A stretch of 64,000 nucleotides of DNA from JAWLCQ01 sp041687095 (GCA_041687095.1 JAWLCQ010000005.1:1-64000); one strand, 5' to 3'; numbered from the stretch's first letter, positions 1-7,694 are shown. Numbers and translations: made by a program. The notes: generated from the sequence alone by a model not told the origin.

Positions 1-221
1 CAGCGACAGAGAACGTCAAATCACGTCAGTATGCGACTACAGCGAGTGCGCCATACAGTGCGCCAATCTTGATGAATGAGCATGATGAAGGCGGATCGAA
101 CATGCGCCACGAGCCGTTCCCAACTCCCCGCCGCATGCGGACGGCTCAGAAGAGATCGCGCGCCGCCTTTCGGCCTTTGCAGCCGAAGCTGCTTCGGCGG
201 AGCAGGCTCGGCGGCGAAAGG

Positions 222-257
222 GCGAAAAGAAGAAGGGGGCGGCTCGCGCCGCCCCCT
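222..257 (-). terminator. Rho-independent terminator after the SUMF1-fold gene
   Basis: A perfect 10-bp stem (234-243 with 248-257, loop TCGC) lies about 35 bases past the stop codon of the leftward gene at 293. On the minus strand it is followed by a T-rich run (TTCTTCTTTTC), the usual layout of an intrinsic terminator. Confidence 0.75.
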
Positions 258-292
258 GAAAAGGGTAGAAGGATCAAAGGAAGAAGGGTGCA

Positions 293-1249
293 CTATCGGC
301 GTCTTCTCGCCAACAGACCCAATCCACCCAACGAGAGCAACCCGACTGTGAACGGTTCAGGGACTTCGGAGGCGACACGGAACCCGAAACCGTGGCCCTC
401 GTAGTACGGGCTGCTGCCGTACCGGTACGACGACGCGAGGTAGTCGGCGGGGCCGGAGTGGTTGCACGACCTGCCACGCAGACCCCGAGCGGAACCAGGC
501 CCATAGTCGCCGCTGTAGTATGGGCTTTCGATCCACTCCCAGACGTTGCCCATGATATCGTACGTCCCGTTCAGCTCCTCGCTGCCGCTGCCCACGTCCC
601 AAGGGCCGTACGGATCGGTCGCGTACCCGTTGTCGTAGTAGTTCCAGCCCGTCCCGCTCGTCCCGTCGCCCTGGTGCAGCGTGTCGCCGGGCTTGGTCGC
701 ATACGTCTGAAGGCTGGTCCCGTTCCAATACCCCGCCTTGACCCACTCATCCTCGGTCGGCAGGTAGTAGAACGCATCCTTGTGGCGGTAGAGGTTCGTG
801 CCGTCGGCCTCTCCGGCGCTCCACGTGTCCAGGGCGTACCCGCTCGTGCCCTGCGTGCCCGTGAACTTGTACGCCGCCTGATGGCCCGTCGAGGTGTTCA
901 GCCAGTTCACGAACTGCGCCGACTCGTACCAGCTCACCCTGTTCGTCGGCACGTTCGTCCCCGTCCAGTACGGGTCGGCGTAGTAGGCGTAGGACGGATC
1001 GCCCGTGACGGGGACGCCCAGCTCGGCCTTGAACTTGTTCCACTGGTCGTTGGTGATCTCGTAGACGCCGATGCGGTAGTCGTTGTTGACGATCCCGTAC
1101 CCGCTGGTGGGGTTGGTCGCCCCCGAGATCGTCACGAAGTCGATCGTGAACTGATTCGCCCCGCTGCCGAAGTCGTCCGCACCAGCCATACCCGCGCCCA
1201 GCAGCATCGCCGCCAGCCCCAACGTCACACCCAGAATCCTCGCGTCCAT
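293..1249 (-). CDS. Secreted SUMF1-fold protein with PEP-CTERM tail
   Basis: The 318-residue product starts with a signal peptide (about residues 1-24) and continues as a formylglycine-generating-enzyme/SUMF1-type domain; blocks such as RIGVYEITNDQW, RVSWYESAQFVNWLN, LPTEDEWVKAGYW, GNVWEWIE and GFRVASE are the family signature. It ends in a PEP-CTERM sorting signal: a VPEP box, a hydrophobic stretch and an ARRRR tail. The ATG at 1249 was chosen over the longer frame because a good AAAGGAGAA ribosome site precedes it and the signal peptide begins there. Only one cysteine is seen in the C-terminal third, so conversion of a sulfatase cysteine to formylglycine is unlikely; an exported or surface-bound role is inferred. 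It is probably a host gene outside the prophage. The family call is firm; the function is unknown. Confidence 0.85.
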   Translation of the reverse strand: MDARILGVTLGLAAMLLGAGMAGADDFGSGANQFTIDFVTISGATNPTSGYGIVNNDYRIGVYEITNDQWNKFKAELGVPVTGDPSYAYYADPYWTGTNVPTNRVSWYESAQFVNWLNTSTGHQAAYKFTGTQGTSGYALDTWSAGEADGTNLYRHKDAFYYLPTEDEWVKAGYWNGTSLQTYATKPGDTLHQGDGTSGTGWNYYDNGYATDPYGPWDVGSGSEELNGTYDIMGNVWEWIESPYYSGDYGPGSARGLRGRSCNHSGPADYLASSYRYGSSPYYEGHGFGFRVASEVPEPFTVGLLSLGGLGLLARRRR

Positions 1250-1637
1250 CGTCCTGTTCTCCTTTACCCGGGCCGCCAAACTCTGGTACTCCCCCGGAAG
1301 GCGACGGTAGTCCAGTCCGCGACTGGGGGAGACGCCCAGCCAAGGCGAACCGCAAGCGTCTGCGTGAAGACCCAGATGACAGGAGGGAGGGAGCGAGAGC
1401 AAGCGAGCGTCCTCCAAGCCCTGCCATAACGAAGAGCCGTGCACCCATGCCGAACCACCGGCACCGCCCACCTGAGCCGGGGACGAAGCCTTCGATCAAG
1501 ACCATATGCGACAGACCGATATCTGTCAAGTCGAAGAATCCGTTGTGTCGGGGCGGAGTTCCGCGGACTCGGGCTGGCTGTAGATCTGTCCCTGCCCGCA
1601 ATACTACCGGCCGCGGCCTGACGCCCCCCCTCGTCCC
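1250..1637. other. Intergenic region at the left prophage boundary
   Basis: This 388-base stretch lies between the host PEP-CTERM gene and the 3' end of the integrase gene. No convincing coding frame is seen. Because integrases usually sit next to their attachment site, the host/prophage junction (attL) probably lies here, but no repeat of this stretch was found by eye elsewhere in the window, so the core sequence cannot be named. Confidence 0.4.
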
Positions 1638-3050
1638 TCACACCCTCGCCAGCGTCGCGATGGCCTTGCGGACGTGCTCGGGCAGCGAGTCCCAGGAGTC
1701 GGCGAGGGAGGCGAGGTCGGCGGGGAGCGCGGGCGGGGTGGCTTCCGACTTCGCCGCCTCGGGAGCAGATGGCTCCTTCCCCGCCCCCGACTCCCCCACC
1801 GCCTCCTTCGTCACTCCGCCCCCCACCATCGACGGCAGCGATTCCAGATCCGCCGCCAACTCCCGCATCTCGACGTGCGTGTAGACGTTCATCGTCAGCT
1901 CGATCGTGCTGTGCCGCGCGAGCGCCTGGGCGTTTCGGGGGTGGACGCCGGCGCGGGCGAGGTTCGAGATGAACGTGTGGCGAAGGCTGTGGAAGTCGGC
2001 GTAGCGCCCGCGGGCGTCCTGGTAGGCGACGTCGGCGTTGGCGAGGTCGGTGCGCATCATCTCCGCCCCGTGGCGCTCCGACGCCCACGTGCCCGGCCAG
2101 ACGCGCTCTCCCGTGAGCTTGGCCGCCAGCCAGGGACGCAGGGCCTTCGCGACGTCGCGGCGGAGGGGCTGGAGGGCCTCGCGGCCGTTTTTCGTGTAGC
2201 CCGCCAGGCACCGCACGGCCGGGGAGGCGTCGTCGAGCTCGAACGACTCGGGCGTGAGTGATGCCAGTTCGCTCGCCCGCAGGCCCGTGCTGGCGGCCAG
2301 CAGGTACAGCATCGAGCGGTCCTCGCCGCTGAGCCCCGCGACGGGATCGGGCGTCTGACGCGCGGCGTCCAGCAGCGCCGACAGTTCCGCGTCCGTCAGG
2401 GCACGCCGCCTGCGCCGGCGATCGGCGTCGGTGACGGTCTGACACGACACGCCCAGCAGCGGGCTTCGATGGATGCGTCCGATGCGGGCCATCCAGTTGC
2501 AGAACCCCCGCAGGGCCCGCAGGTAGCCGTTGGACGTCGAGAGGCTCATCCCCTCCCGCCGCAGGTCCGCGAGGCACTCCTCGACGGCCTCGCCCGAGAG
2601 TTCCCGGACGACGGTGGCCCCGATCTCGTACAGCACCCGCTGGCAGCGGGACACGGTCTTGTCCACGTGATCGGGCGTGTTGCCCTTGCCCTCCAGGTGC
2701 TGGGCGTAGTCCAGCAGGTGCTGCTTGAGCGGCCGGCGGCGGTGGTGGGCGAGCGGATCGGTGAGTCCCGCCTCGCCCCGCTCGATCCGCCGAACGATCT
2801 CCACCTCCTTCGCCTGCGACGCCTGACGGTCCGTGTAGCCCCGCCACTCCCGCAGCTTGCCCGTCTCGGGATCGGCGATGCGGATGTACCAGCAGTCCGA
2901 CTGCTCCACGACGCGATCGCCCTTTCGGTTCAGCGGCCGAGTCTTGAGCTGGCCCGTCGGCGTGCGCCAGCGAGCGTGGCGTTTGCCGTCGCGTTCGAAG
3001 ATCGTGGCGCCCTCGGGGATCGGTCTTGAATGTCTGCGTTTAACCAGCAT
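1638..3050 (-). CDS. int: Tyrosine-family site-specific integrase
   Basis: The 470-residue protein is a phage-type tyrosine recombinase that would integrate and excise the prophage. An N-terminal core-binding (SAM-like) domain spans about residues 105-200 and the catalytic domain about 215-395. The catalytic set is visible: R258 in TGLRASEL, probable K287, H354 and R357 in FHSLRHTF, H380 in LARHST and the nucleophile Y390 in NVYTHV. A tail of about 80 residues rich in Ala, Pro and Glu follows the catalytic domain and is unusual. The ATG at 3050 is preceded by GTAGGAGAC. It lies at the left end of the prophage, downstream of a promoter-like element at 3077-3109, and is followed by the host gene. 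Confidence 0.93.
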   Translation of the reverse strand: MLVKRRHSRPIPEGATIFERDGKRHARWRTPTGQLKTRPLNRKGDRVVEQSDCWYIRIADPETGKLREWRGYTDRQASQAKEVEIVRRIERGEAGLTDPLAHHRRRPLKQHLLDYAQHLEGKGNTPDHVDKTVSRCQRVLYEIGATVVRELSGEAVEECLADLRREGMSLSTSNGYLRALRGFCNWMARIGRIHRSPLLGVSCQTVTDADRRRRRRALTDAELSALLDAARQTPDPVAGLSGEDRSMLYLLAASTGLRASELASLTPESFELDDASPAVRCLAGYTKNGREALQPLRRDVAKALRPWLAAKLTGERVWPGTWASERHGAEMMRTDLANADVAYQDARGRYADFHSLRHTFISNLARAGVHPRNAQALARHSTIELTMNVYTHVEMRELAADLESLPSMVGGGVTKEAVGESGAGKEPSAPEAAKSEATPPALPADLASLADSWDSLPEHVRKAIATLARV

Positions 3051-3076
3051 GTACGTCTCCTACTGCGTTCATGGGA

Positions 3077-3109
3077 CACACTGAGCCTCGGATGGGCCCA
3101 GCAGCTCAA
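3077..3109 (-). promoter_or_regulatory. Promoter-like element upstream of int (copy 1 of a shared motif)
   Basis: Read leftward it is CCTTGAGC, an 18-base spacer, then GGCTCAGTGTG. The same CTTG/GGCTCARTGTS arrangement recurs at 20583-20614, 23090-23121 and (plus strand) 55931-55959, each time ahead of a gene start. It would give a leader of about 23 bases for int. Promoter activity is inferred from position and recurrence. Confidence 0.5.
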
Positions 3110-3140
3110 GGCTTTTCGCGCGGGATTCGAGGAATTCGCC

Positions 3141-3350
3141 TCACGGCATGCGGCGGGTGTCGCCCCCGCCGGCGATCCACGCATGAAGCTTCTCCCGCGG
3201 CCAGAGGCGCTTGCGGCCCAGGCGCGTCGGCGGCGGGAATCGCCCCGTCGCCACCAGCCGCTCGATCGTCCGCACCGACAGCGTCGTCAGCGTCGCCACC
3301 TCGCGCACGTCGATCAGGTCCAGGGGTTGGGGGGTCTTGGGGGCAGCCAT
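3141..3350 (-). CDS. AlpA/MerR-like helix-turn-helix protein (excisionase type)
   Basis: This 69-residue protein is one winged helix-turn-helix of the AlpA/excisionase (HTH_17) kind: the block IDVREVATLTTLSVRTIERLVATGRFP is the recognition unit, followed by the wing GRKRLWPREKLHAWIAGG. Such proteins act as excisionases or regulators of the adjacent integrase. It starts one base after the stop codon of the sigma-like gene upstream (TGA-ATG, 3353-3348), so the two are co-transcribed. Its place between the regulator and int supports a role in excision or in lysogeny control; which one cannot be told from sequence. Confidence 0.8.
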   Translation of the reverse strand: MAAPKTPQPLDLIDVREVATLTTLSVRTIERLVATGRFPPPTRLGRKRLWPREKLHAWIAGGGDTRRMP

Positions 3351-3881
3351 TCAGAAGCCCTCCCCGCCGTAGCCCGCCTGCCGCAGCGCCCGGCGGATGC
3401 GCTCCCGCGCCCGATCCGCCGTCCCCCACTGGCAGTCGAGCGCCTCAGCGACGGCCGAGCGGCTGCAGCCGTCCAGCAGCAGCTCCATCGCCCGCCGGTC
3501 CAGCCGCGACAGCCCCGCCATCACCTGCTGGATGTCCAGATCCACCGGGGCGTCGAGGTAGTAGTGCGGTTCCTCGCACGTCCCCCCCTCCCCCACGCCA
3601 CGCGCCGCCAGGTAGCGCTGGTATCGCCCCGCCTCCCGTACCTGCGTCCGCAGCGCCCGCCGAAGCGTCCGCGTGATCACCTCGTAGCACACCGTCTCCT
3701 CCGTGGCCCCGTTGGCCCGATCCGGGTCGTACTCGAACTCCCGCAGCGCCATCGCCAGTTCCTGCATCCGGTCCGGCCAGTCGCTTTGCGGAACCCCCAT
3801 CGCCCGCATCCGCCCCACTGCCAGATCGATCCGCCATTCCTCCAGCACGCCCGCGTAGTCCCTGCGCAGTTCCTCTTTCAT
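3351..3881 (-). CDS. Sigma-70 region-4-like DNA-binding protein
   Basis: The 176-residue product ends in a sigma-factor region-4-like helix-turn-helix (about residues 123-172, with LSRLDRRAMELLLDGCSRS and VAEALDCQWGTADRARERIR). The N-terminal half is helical and not recognised. The ATG at 3881 was chosen because AGAGGAG precedes it and the longer frame to 4088 runs into the GACAG repeat array. It is the first gene of the leftward early operon and is read away from that array, so it is a candidate repressor or activator acting at 4005-4113. Whether it is a true sigma factor is doubtful, since no region 2 is evident. Confidence 0.65.
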   Translation of the reverse strand: MKEELRRDYAGVLEEWRIDLAVGRMRAMGVPQSDWPDRMQELAMALREFEYDPDRANGATEETVCYEVITRTLRRALRTQVREAGRYQRYLAARGVGEGGTCEEPHYYLDAPVDLDIQQVMAGLSRLDRRAMELLLDGCSRSAVAEALDCQWGTADRARERIRRALRQAGYGGEGF

Positions 3882-4004
3882 CCGGGGTTCACTCCTCTTT
3901 CCGATGCCTCCGTTCGAGCCGGGCCGATCCCGGCCGCGAACCCCATGCTCGCCCTTTGGCCCGGGCCATTGCCCTTCAGCAGGCCATGTCGCGCGGCGGA
4001 CACA

Positions 4005-4113
4005 TGTCTGGAATCTGTCGCAGTCTGTCACTGACAGATCGACAGCCCCGTGACAGACCGCGACAGGGTCCGTGACAGGCCGTGACATACCCCGTGACAG
4101 ACCGTGACATGTG
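4005..4113. promoter_or_regulatory. Helically phased GACA/TGTC operator array
   Basis: Eleven copies of GACA or its complement TGTC lie one helical turn apart between the divergent early operons. TGTC starts at 4005, 4016 and 4026; GACA starts at 4033, 4041, 4052, 4062, 4074, 4084, 4096 and 4106, giving steps of 8-12 bp and mostly 10-12. Orientation flips at a 15-bp palindrome, TCTGTCA-C-TGACAGA (4024-4038). The arrangement suggests cooperative binding of a regulator along one face of the helix, controlling both operons. Confidence 0.7.
4048..4113 (+). repeat. Three tandem 22-bp repeats
   Basis: Three back-to-back 22-bp units (4048-4069, 4070-4091, 4092-4113) each begin CCGTGACAG and carry a second CCGYGACA half 10 bp later. 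They form the regular right half of the GACAG array and resemble iterons or a multi-site operator. Confidence 0.8.
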
Positions 4114-4192
4114 ATTTACGGGGGGTGCGGAGTGCGTTTGGATCAATGGAATCAGGGGGTTTGGATCGCGCGGGCTTGCCGAAACCATTTTT

Positions 4193-4216
4193 GCAGGGCC
4201 AAAGCGATGGCCCTGC
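4193..4216. promoter_or_regulatory. Perfect 8-bp-stem hairpin before the early operon
   Basis: GCAGGGCC (4193-4200) and GGCCCTGC (4209-4216) form a perfect stem with an 8-base loop. A T-run lies on its left (read leftward it could terminate transcription) and a short one on its right. It sits just upstream of the conserved element at 4227-4258. Confidence 0.5.
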
Positions 4217-4226
4217 ATGCGATTTT

Positions 4227-4258
4227 GGGGCCTCGGCGGCTAATAACCCTGTGTAGGG
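4227..4258 (+). promoter_or_regulatory. Conserved element, copy A (before early operon)
   Basis: About 30 bases here match the element at 25853-25883: a GGGCC-TC-GCGGC block followed by WAATAACCCTRTRKAGG. The two copies sit 42-65 bases before the first gene of the early operon and before the gpW-like/portal genes, so a phage-specific promoter or activator site is the best guess. Confidence 0.5.
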
Positions 4259-4299
4259 ACGAGGGCTCGCACCCCCTTGGCCCCGCAGGGAGAGCAACG

Positions 4300-5124
4300 A
4301 TGCCGACGACGGATGGAACCGACGTGAGGACCGACCTGGGCGTGCTGGTAAGCGAACCGGCCGAGGCGTACCACGCCCAGGCGGGCGAGTACCTCAGCAG
4401 CCATCAACTGATGGACTTCATGGCCTGCCCGCGCCTCTACCAGCGCAAGCGCCTGGGCTTCGTGCCCGATTCCGATACCCCCGCGATGCTCCTGGGGCGG
4501 GCGGTGCACTGCCGCATCCTCGAAGGCGCCCAGGCGTTCGAGAGCGAGTTCGCCCTCGGCGGGCCCGTCAACTCCCGCACGGGCAAGCCCTACGGCCGCG
4601 ACACCGGGGCCTTCCGCGACTGGTGCGACGCCCAGGGCCGCCCCGGCGTGCACAGCGACGACCTCCCCCTGATCCAGCGGATGGGCGAGGCGGTGTGGAT
4701 GAACCCCGATGCCGCCGGCCTGCTCACCGACGGGTGCGCCGAAGGCGTCGTCCGCCGCGACTACTCCGGGGTGCCCTGCCAGGTGCGGCTGGACTGGACG
4801 AACCCCTTCGAGGGCCTGGTGGACCTCAAGACCACCGCCGATCTCACCTGGTTCGAGAGCGAGTGCCGACGGCGGCGCTACGCCAACCAGATGGCGTTCT
4901 ACCAGGCGGTCCTCGCCGAGGCCGTCGGGCACCTCGTGCCCGTGCACATCATCGCCGTCGAGAAGATCGAGCCCTACCGCTGCGGCGTCTGGCGGGTGAG
5001 CGACGACACCCTCGCCATCGCACGCCAGGAGAACGAGGCGGCCATCGGACGCCTCCGCGAGTGCTGGCGGACGGGCACCTACCCCACCGGCTATGAGGGG
5101 ATCCGCGTGCTCGAACTCCCCTGA
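4300..5124 (+). CDS. RecE/exonuclease VIII-like PD-(D/E)XK exonuclease
   Basis: The 274-residue protein belongs to the phage RecE/PDDEXK exonuclease group that resects double-stranded DNA ends for single-strand-annealing recombination. The nuclease core is visible: H70 in GRAVHCRIL, D165 in VRLDWTN, D175 and K177 in LVDLKTT, then a helix with QMAFYQ. The start at 4300 follows a GGGAGAG ribosome site; the longer frame to 4111 would run into the regulatory region. It is the first gene of the rightward early operon, followed after the tRNA-like element by the Sak4-like partner gene and the DUF669 gene, which supports the recombination role. Confidence 0.82.
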   Translation: MPTTDGTDVRTDLGVLVSEPAEAYHAQAGEYLSSHQLMDFMACPRLYQRKRLGFVPDSDTPAMLLGRAVHCRILEGAQAFESEFALGGPVNSRTGKPYGRDTGAFRDWCDAQGRPGVHSDDLPLIQRMGEAVWMNPDAAGLLTDGCAEGVVRRDYSGVPCQVRLDWTNPFEGLVDLKTTADLTWFESECRRRRYANQMAFYQAVLAEAVGHLVPVHIIAVEKIEPYRCGVWRVSDDTLAIARQENEAAIGRLRECWRTGTYPTGYEGIRVLELP

Positions 5125-5201
5125 CTCCCTGCCCCCGGGCGGGACGGCGTGCCGCGGCGATGTGTCGCGACCGGACTCCCTACGCCCGCCCGGGTGTTCT
5201 T

Positions 5202-5264
5202 GGCAGGGCCGGGCTACCGAGGACGCACCCCCTCGCGACGCGGGTTCGACTCCCGCACCTGCCA
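5202..5264 (+). tRNA. Degenerate tRNA-like element
   Basis: A clean T-arm (GCGGG-TTCGACT-CCCGC, 5240-5256) is followed by ACCTGCCA (5257-5264), which pairs with GGCAGG at 5202-5207 as an acceptor stem. A CGAGG/CCTCG stem (5218-5222 with 5231-5235) could stand for the anticodon arm, but its loop has 8 bases and lacks U33, and only about 63 nt separate the ends, too short for a normal D-arm. It lies in the 182-base gap between the exonuclease and ATPase genes. It could be a decayed tRNA or a tRNA mimic. Confidence 0.4.
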
Positions 5265-5306
5265 GTGACATCCGCGTTCCCCGCCGCACCCCATGGAGAA
5301 CGCTGC

Positions 5307-6068
5307 ATGACGTATCTGGAACGGATCGAACGGGGCCCGCGCCCCAGGCCCCCGCGGCTGCTGATCTACGGCACCGAGGGGATTGGTAAGTCCACCACCG
5401 CCTCGCAGGCCCCCAAGCCCATCTTCGTCCCCACCGAGGACGGGCTGGGGCAGATCGACTGCGACAGCTTCCCGCTGTGCAACTGCTTCGCCGACGTGGA
5501 CGCCTCCCTGCGGGCGCTGGTGGAGGGGGAGCACGAGTACCAGACGGTGGTGATCGACAGCGCCGACTGGCTGGAGCGGCTGATCTGGGACGAGATCTGC
5601 CGCGAGTACGGGGGGAAGTCCATCGAGAAGGTCGACGGCGGATACGCCCGGGGCTACGCGCACGCCCTGGTGCCCTGGCGGCACGTGGTGTCGATGCTGG
5701 ACACCCTTCGCAATGACCGCGGGATGTGCGTTGTCCTGCTGGCGCACGCGAAGGTCGAGAAGTTCGACGACCCCGAGGCGTCCTCGTACGACCGCTACTC
5801 GCCGCGGATGCACAAGCATGCGACAGCCCTGCTCACGGAATGGGCCGACGGGGTGATGTTCGCCACGCGGAAGATCATCACCAAGACCGAGGAGGCGGGA
5901 TTCAACCGCGAGCGGACGATCGCCAGCCCCCTGGGGCGCGACGGGGGCGAGCGCATCCTGCGCTGCGTCGGTTCGCCCGCCTGCGTCGCCAAGAACCGCT
6001 TCAACCTGCCGGCTGAACTGCCCCTGTCGTGGGACGCCCTGATGGGCGCCATGGGAGGGGCGCGATGA
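5307..6068 (+). CDS. Sak4-like RecA-fold ATPase (phage recombinase)
   Basis: The 253-residue protein is a phage AAA/RecA-fold nucleotide-binding protein (AAA_24/Sak4 type) proposed to drive single-strand annealing. Walker A is GTEGIGKST (residues 22-30), Walker B is VVIDSADW (81-88), and a sensor-like block VVLLAHAKVEKFDDP follows. The ATG at 5307 has GGAGAA eight bases upstream and overlaps nothing, unlike the longer frame, which would cover the tRNA-like element. Its stop overlaps the start of the next gene (ATGA), so the operon is translationally coupled. It pairs with the RecE-like exonuclease upstream and the DUF669 protein downstream. Confidence 0.82.
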   Translation: MTYLERIERGPRPRPPRLLIYGTEGIGKSTTASQAPKPIFVPTEDGLGQIDCDSFPLCNCFADVDASLRALVEGEHEYQTVVIDSADWLERLIWDEICREYGGKSIEKVDGGYARGYAHALVPWRHVVSMLDTLRNDRGMCVVLLAHAKVEKFDDPEASSYDRYSPRMHKHATALLTEWADGVMFATRKIITKTEEAGFNRERTIASPLGRDGGERILRCVGSPACVAKNRFNLPAELPLSWDALMGAMGGAR

Positions 6069-6304
6069 CCCCCACCCCCCGCCGCTCCCTGCCGGCCACG
6101 CTGAGCCCCGCCGCCCGATGCTGGTGGGAGCGCCGGGACGACTGCGCCTACCTCGTCCTCGTCACCGGCGAGGACTCCCCCCACCCCGTCCGCCTGGAAC
6201 TGACGTACCGCGAGGCCGGATACCTCGGCGGGCTGCTCACCGACCCCGGCTGGTGGAACGACGCCGACGCACTGGACACCCAGACCCAAGGAGAGAGGAA
6301 CTGA
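6065..6304 (+). CDS. Small hypothetical phage protein
   Basis: A 79-residue protein that overlaps the stop of the ATPase gene by ATGA. It is not recognised. Visible features are a Thr/Pro/Arg-rich start, an aromatic patch CWWERRDDCAYLVL that looks like a beta strand pair, and an acidic end. Its place between the Sak4-like and DUF669 genes suggests an accessory of recombination, but nothing in the sequence proves it. Confidence 0.65.
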   Translation: MTPTPRRSLPATLSPAARCWWERRDDCAYLVLVTGEDSPHPVRLELTYREAGYLGGLLTDPGWWNDADALDTQTQGERN

Positions 6305-6305
6305 C

Positions 6306-6764
6306 ATGGCACAACTGAACGGATTCAACGCGAACGAGGTCGAACCCAACACCCCCTTCGAGCCCCTGCCCGCGGGCAAGTACCTCGCGGCCATCACCGC
6401 CAGCGAGATGAAGCCCACCAAGAACGGGGACGGTAACTACCTGCAACTGGAGTTCACCGTCCTGGAGGGCGAGTACCGCGACCGCAAGGTCTGGGACCGC
6501 CTGTGCATCCACCACCCCAACGACCAGACGGTCAAGATCGCCCGCGGGAACCTCTCGGCCCTGTGCCGGGCGGTGGGGGTCATGCAGCCCCGGGACTCCG
6601 TGGATCTGCACAATCTGCCAATTTTGGTGTCAGTCAAGGTGCGAAAGCGACAGGACACCGGCGACTTGACCAACGAGGTCAAGGGCTACGAGGCCAAGGG
6701 CGCCGCGGGCGGCCAAGCCCCGCAGGCCAAGCCCTCCGACAACACCCCCCCGTGGAAGCGATAG
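6306..6764 (+). CDS. DUF669 family protein (phage ssDNA-binding-type)
   Basis: The 152-residue protein matches the DUF669 pattern: FEPLPAGKYLAAITASEMKPTKNGDGNYLQLEFTV, then EGEYRDRKVWDRL, an OB-fold-like core of phage proteins that stand in for single-stranded DNA-binding protein. The C-terminus is a flexible Ala/Gln/Lys-rich tail ending in PPWKR rather than the acidic tip of bacterial SSB. It follows the exonuclease and annealing ATPase genes, completing the three-part recombination module. The family call is good; ssDNA binding is inferred from the family. Confidence 0.78.
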   Translation: MAQLNGFNANEVEPNTPFEPLPAGKYLAAITASEMKPTKNGDGNYLQLEFTVLEGEYRDRKVWDRLCIHHPNDQTVKIARGNLSALCRAVGVMQPRDSVDLHNLPILVSVKVRKRQDTGDLTNEVKGYEAKGAAGGQAPQAKPSDNTPPWKR

Positions 6765-6819
6765 GAGCAAGCCGATGCACGTTGATGCCCTTGGTGCTGA
6801 AGGCGCCCCCGTCAGTAGG

Positions 6820-7221
6820 TCACTGGAACAACTGGAGTGCGGCGTCATCCCACGCATGAGATTCCTGAGGCCACTTCATGCCGGACGGCGGAAACCCCGT
6901 GCGGCAGTACCCCCGCCGCGCACTGAAATCGAAGACAGCGTGGGGATAGTCGTTGATCAGCAGCGCCGTCTTCTGGCCGTCTTGCGACCAGACGACCTTG
7001 ATCTCCGAGGGGATGGATCTGTCGGCCACGCTCGAGACATTGTAGATGTGAACGGCATCCTGAATGGGGTTGTCGCCGTCCTCGGCGTCCAGAGCGTAGT
7101 AGTACCCCGTCTCTCCATCATCCTCAAACACGGCGGCCAAGCGTCCCACCGGCGAATCCCCTTGGACGACGGTCGCTTCCCCAACGGTGAAGGTCTGCAC
7201 GGCGGCCAGCACAACTGCCAT
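6820..7221 (-). CDS. DUF2251-like moron protein
   Basis: This 133-residue protein is read against the early operon. The blocks VFEDDGETGYYYALD, WSQDGQKTALLINDYPHAVFDF and ARRGYCRTGFPP fit the DUF2251 family, whose function is unknown. A promoter-like pair (7252-7279) lies just upstream on the same strand and the start has GAGGAGAC, so it is a self-contained unit that a lysogen could express, as for other phage morons. No neighbour reads in its direction. The family call is from memory of the motif and should be confirmed. Confidence 0.68.
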   Translation of the reverse strand: MAVVLAAVQTFTVGEATVVQGDSPVGRLAAVFEDDGETGYYYALDAEDGDNPIQDAVHIYNVSSVADRSIPSEIKVVWSQDGQKTALLINDYPHAVFDFSARRGYCRTGFPPSGMKWPQESHAWDDAALQLFQ

Positions 7222-7251
7222 GGGCTTGTCTCCTCGTCTTGCCTTCTGCCC

Positions 7252-7279
7252 ATGGTACTTCTGCCTGCTTCACAATCAA
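7252..7279 (-). promoter_or_regulatory. Promoter-like sequence of the DUF2251 moron
   Basis: Read leftward: TTGATT, 16 bases, TACCAT, about 30 bases before the ATG at 7221. Confidence 0.4.
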
Positions 7280-7310
7280 GCAGTTTCGGGGGATGGGAGG
7301 TGGCGAACTG

Positions 7311-7694
7311 ATGACGTCGTTGTGCCTCCCTTGGCCTCCCAGCATCAACCGCTACTACCGGCACGTTGGCTGCCGCACGCTGATCAGCCGGGAGGGCCGG
7401 ACGTTCCGTCGCAACGTCTGCGCCCTCCTGGGCGGAAGCGGGCGGCCCCCGATCTCGGGACGCATCGCCCTCGCCATGGACGCGTTCCCGCCGGATCGGC
7501 GGAGGCGCGATCTGGACAACCTACAAAAACCGACCCTCGATGCGCTCCAGCACGCGGGCGTCTACCTCGACGACTCGCAGATCGACGTGCTGCTGACCCG
7601 CCGCGGGCAAGTGGCTGCCGGCGGGCGGCTGGAGGTGGAGGTCATCGAGCTTCCCCTCTGCCGCTGCCCGCTATGCGGATCGGAAATGAACTGA
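7311..7694 (+). CDS. rusA: RusA-family Holliday junction resolvase
   Basis: The 127-residue protein has the RusA fold signature: SLCLPWPPSINRYYR at the N-terminus, RRRDLDNLQKPTLDAL (D67, D69, K73) and GVYLDDSQID (D87, D88, D92), the acidic residues that bind the metal. RusA is a dimeric endonuclease that cuts four-way junctions; in phages it resolves recombination or replication intermediates before packaging. A C-terminal CRCPLCG cysteine cluster is extra. The start at 7311 has GGGAGGTGG upstream. It adds junction resolution to the RecE/Sak4/DUF669 set. Confidence 0.88.
   Translation: MTSLCLPWPPSINRYYRHVGCRTLISREGRTFRRNVCALLGGSGRPPISGRIALAMDAFPPDRRRRDLDNLQKPTLDALQHAGVYLDDSQIDVLLTRRGQVAAGGRLEVEVIELPLCRCPLCGSEMN

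Noticed and set aside
69..351. Short rightward frames at the left end
   Set aside because: They lack ribosome sites and run through the terminator hairpin of the PEP-CTERM gene.
1250..1637. attL core
   Set aside because: No repeat of this region was found by eye near 44 kb or 56 kb, so the prophage ends cannot be fixed from this window.
4240..4262. T7-type single-subunit RNA polymerase promoter
   Set aside because: The TAATAACCCTGTGTAGGG stretch only superficially recalls such promoters and no phage RNA polymerase gene is present in the window.
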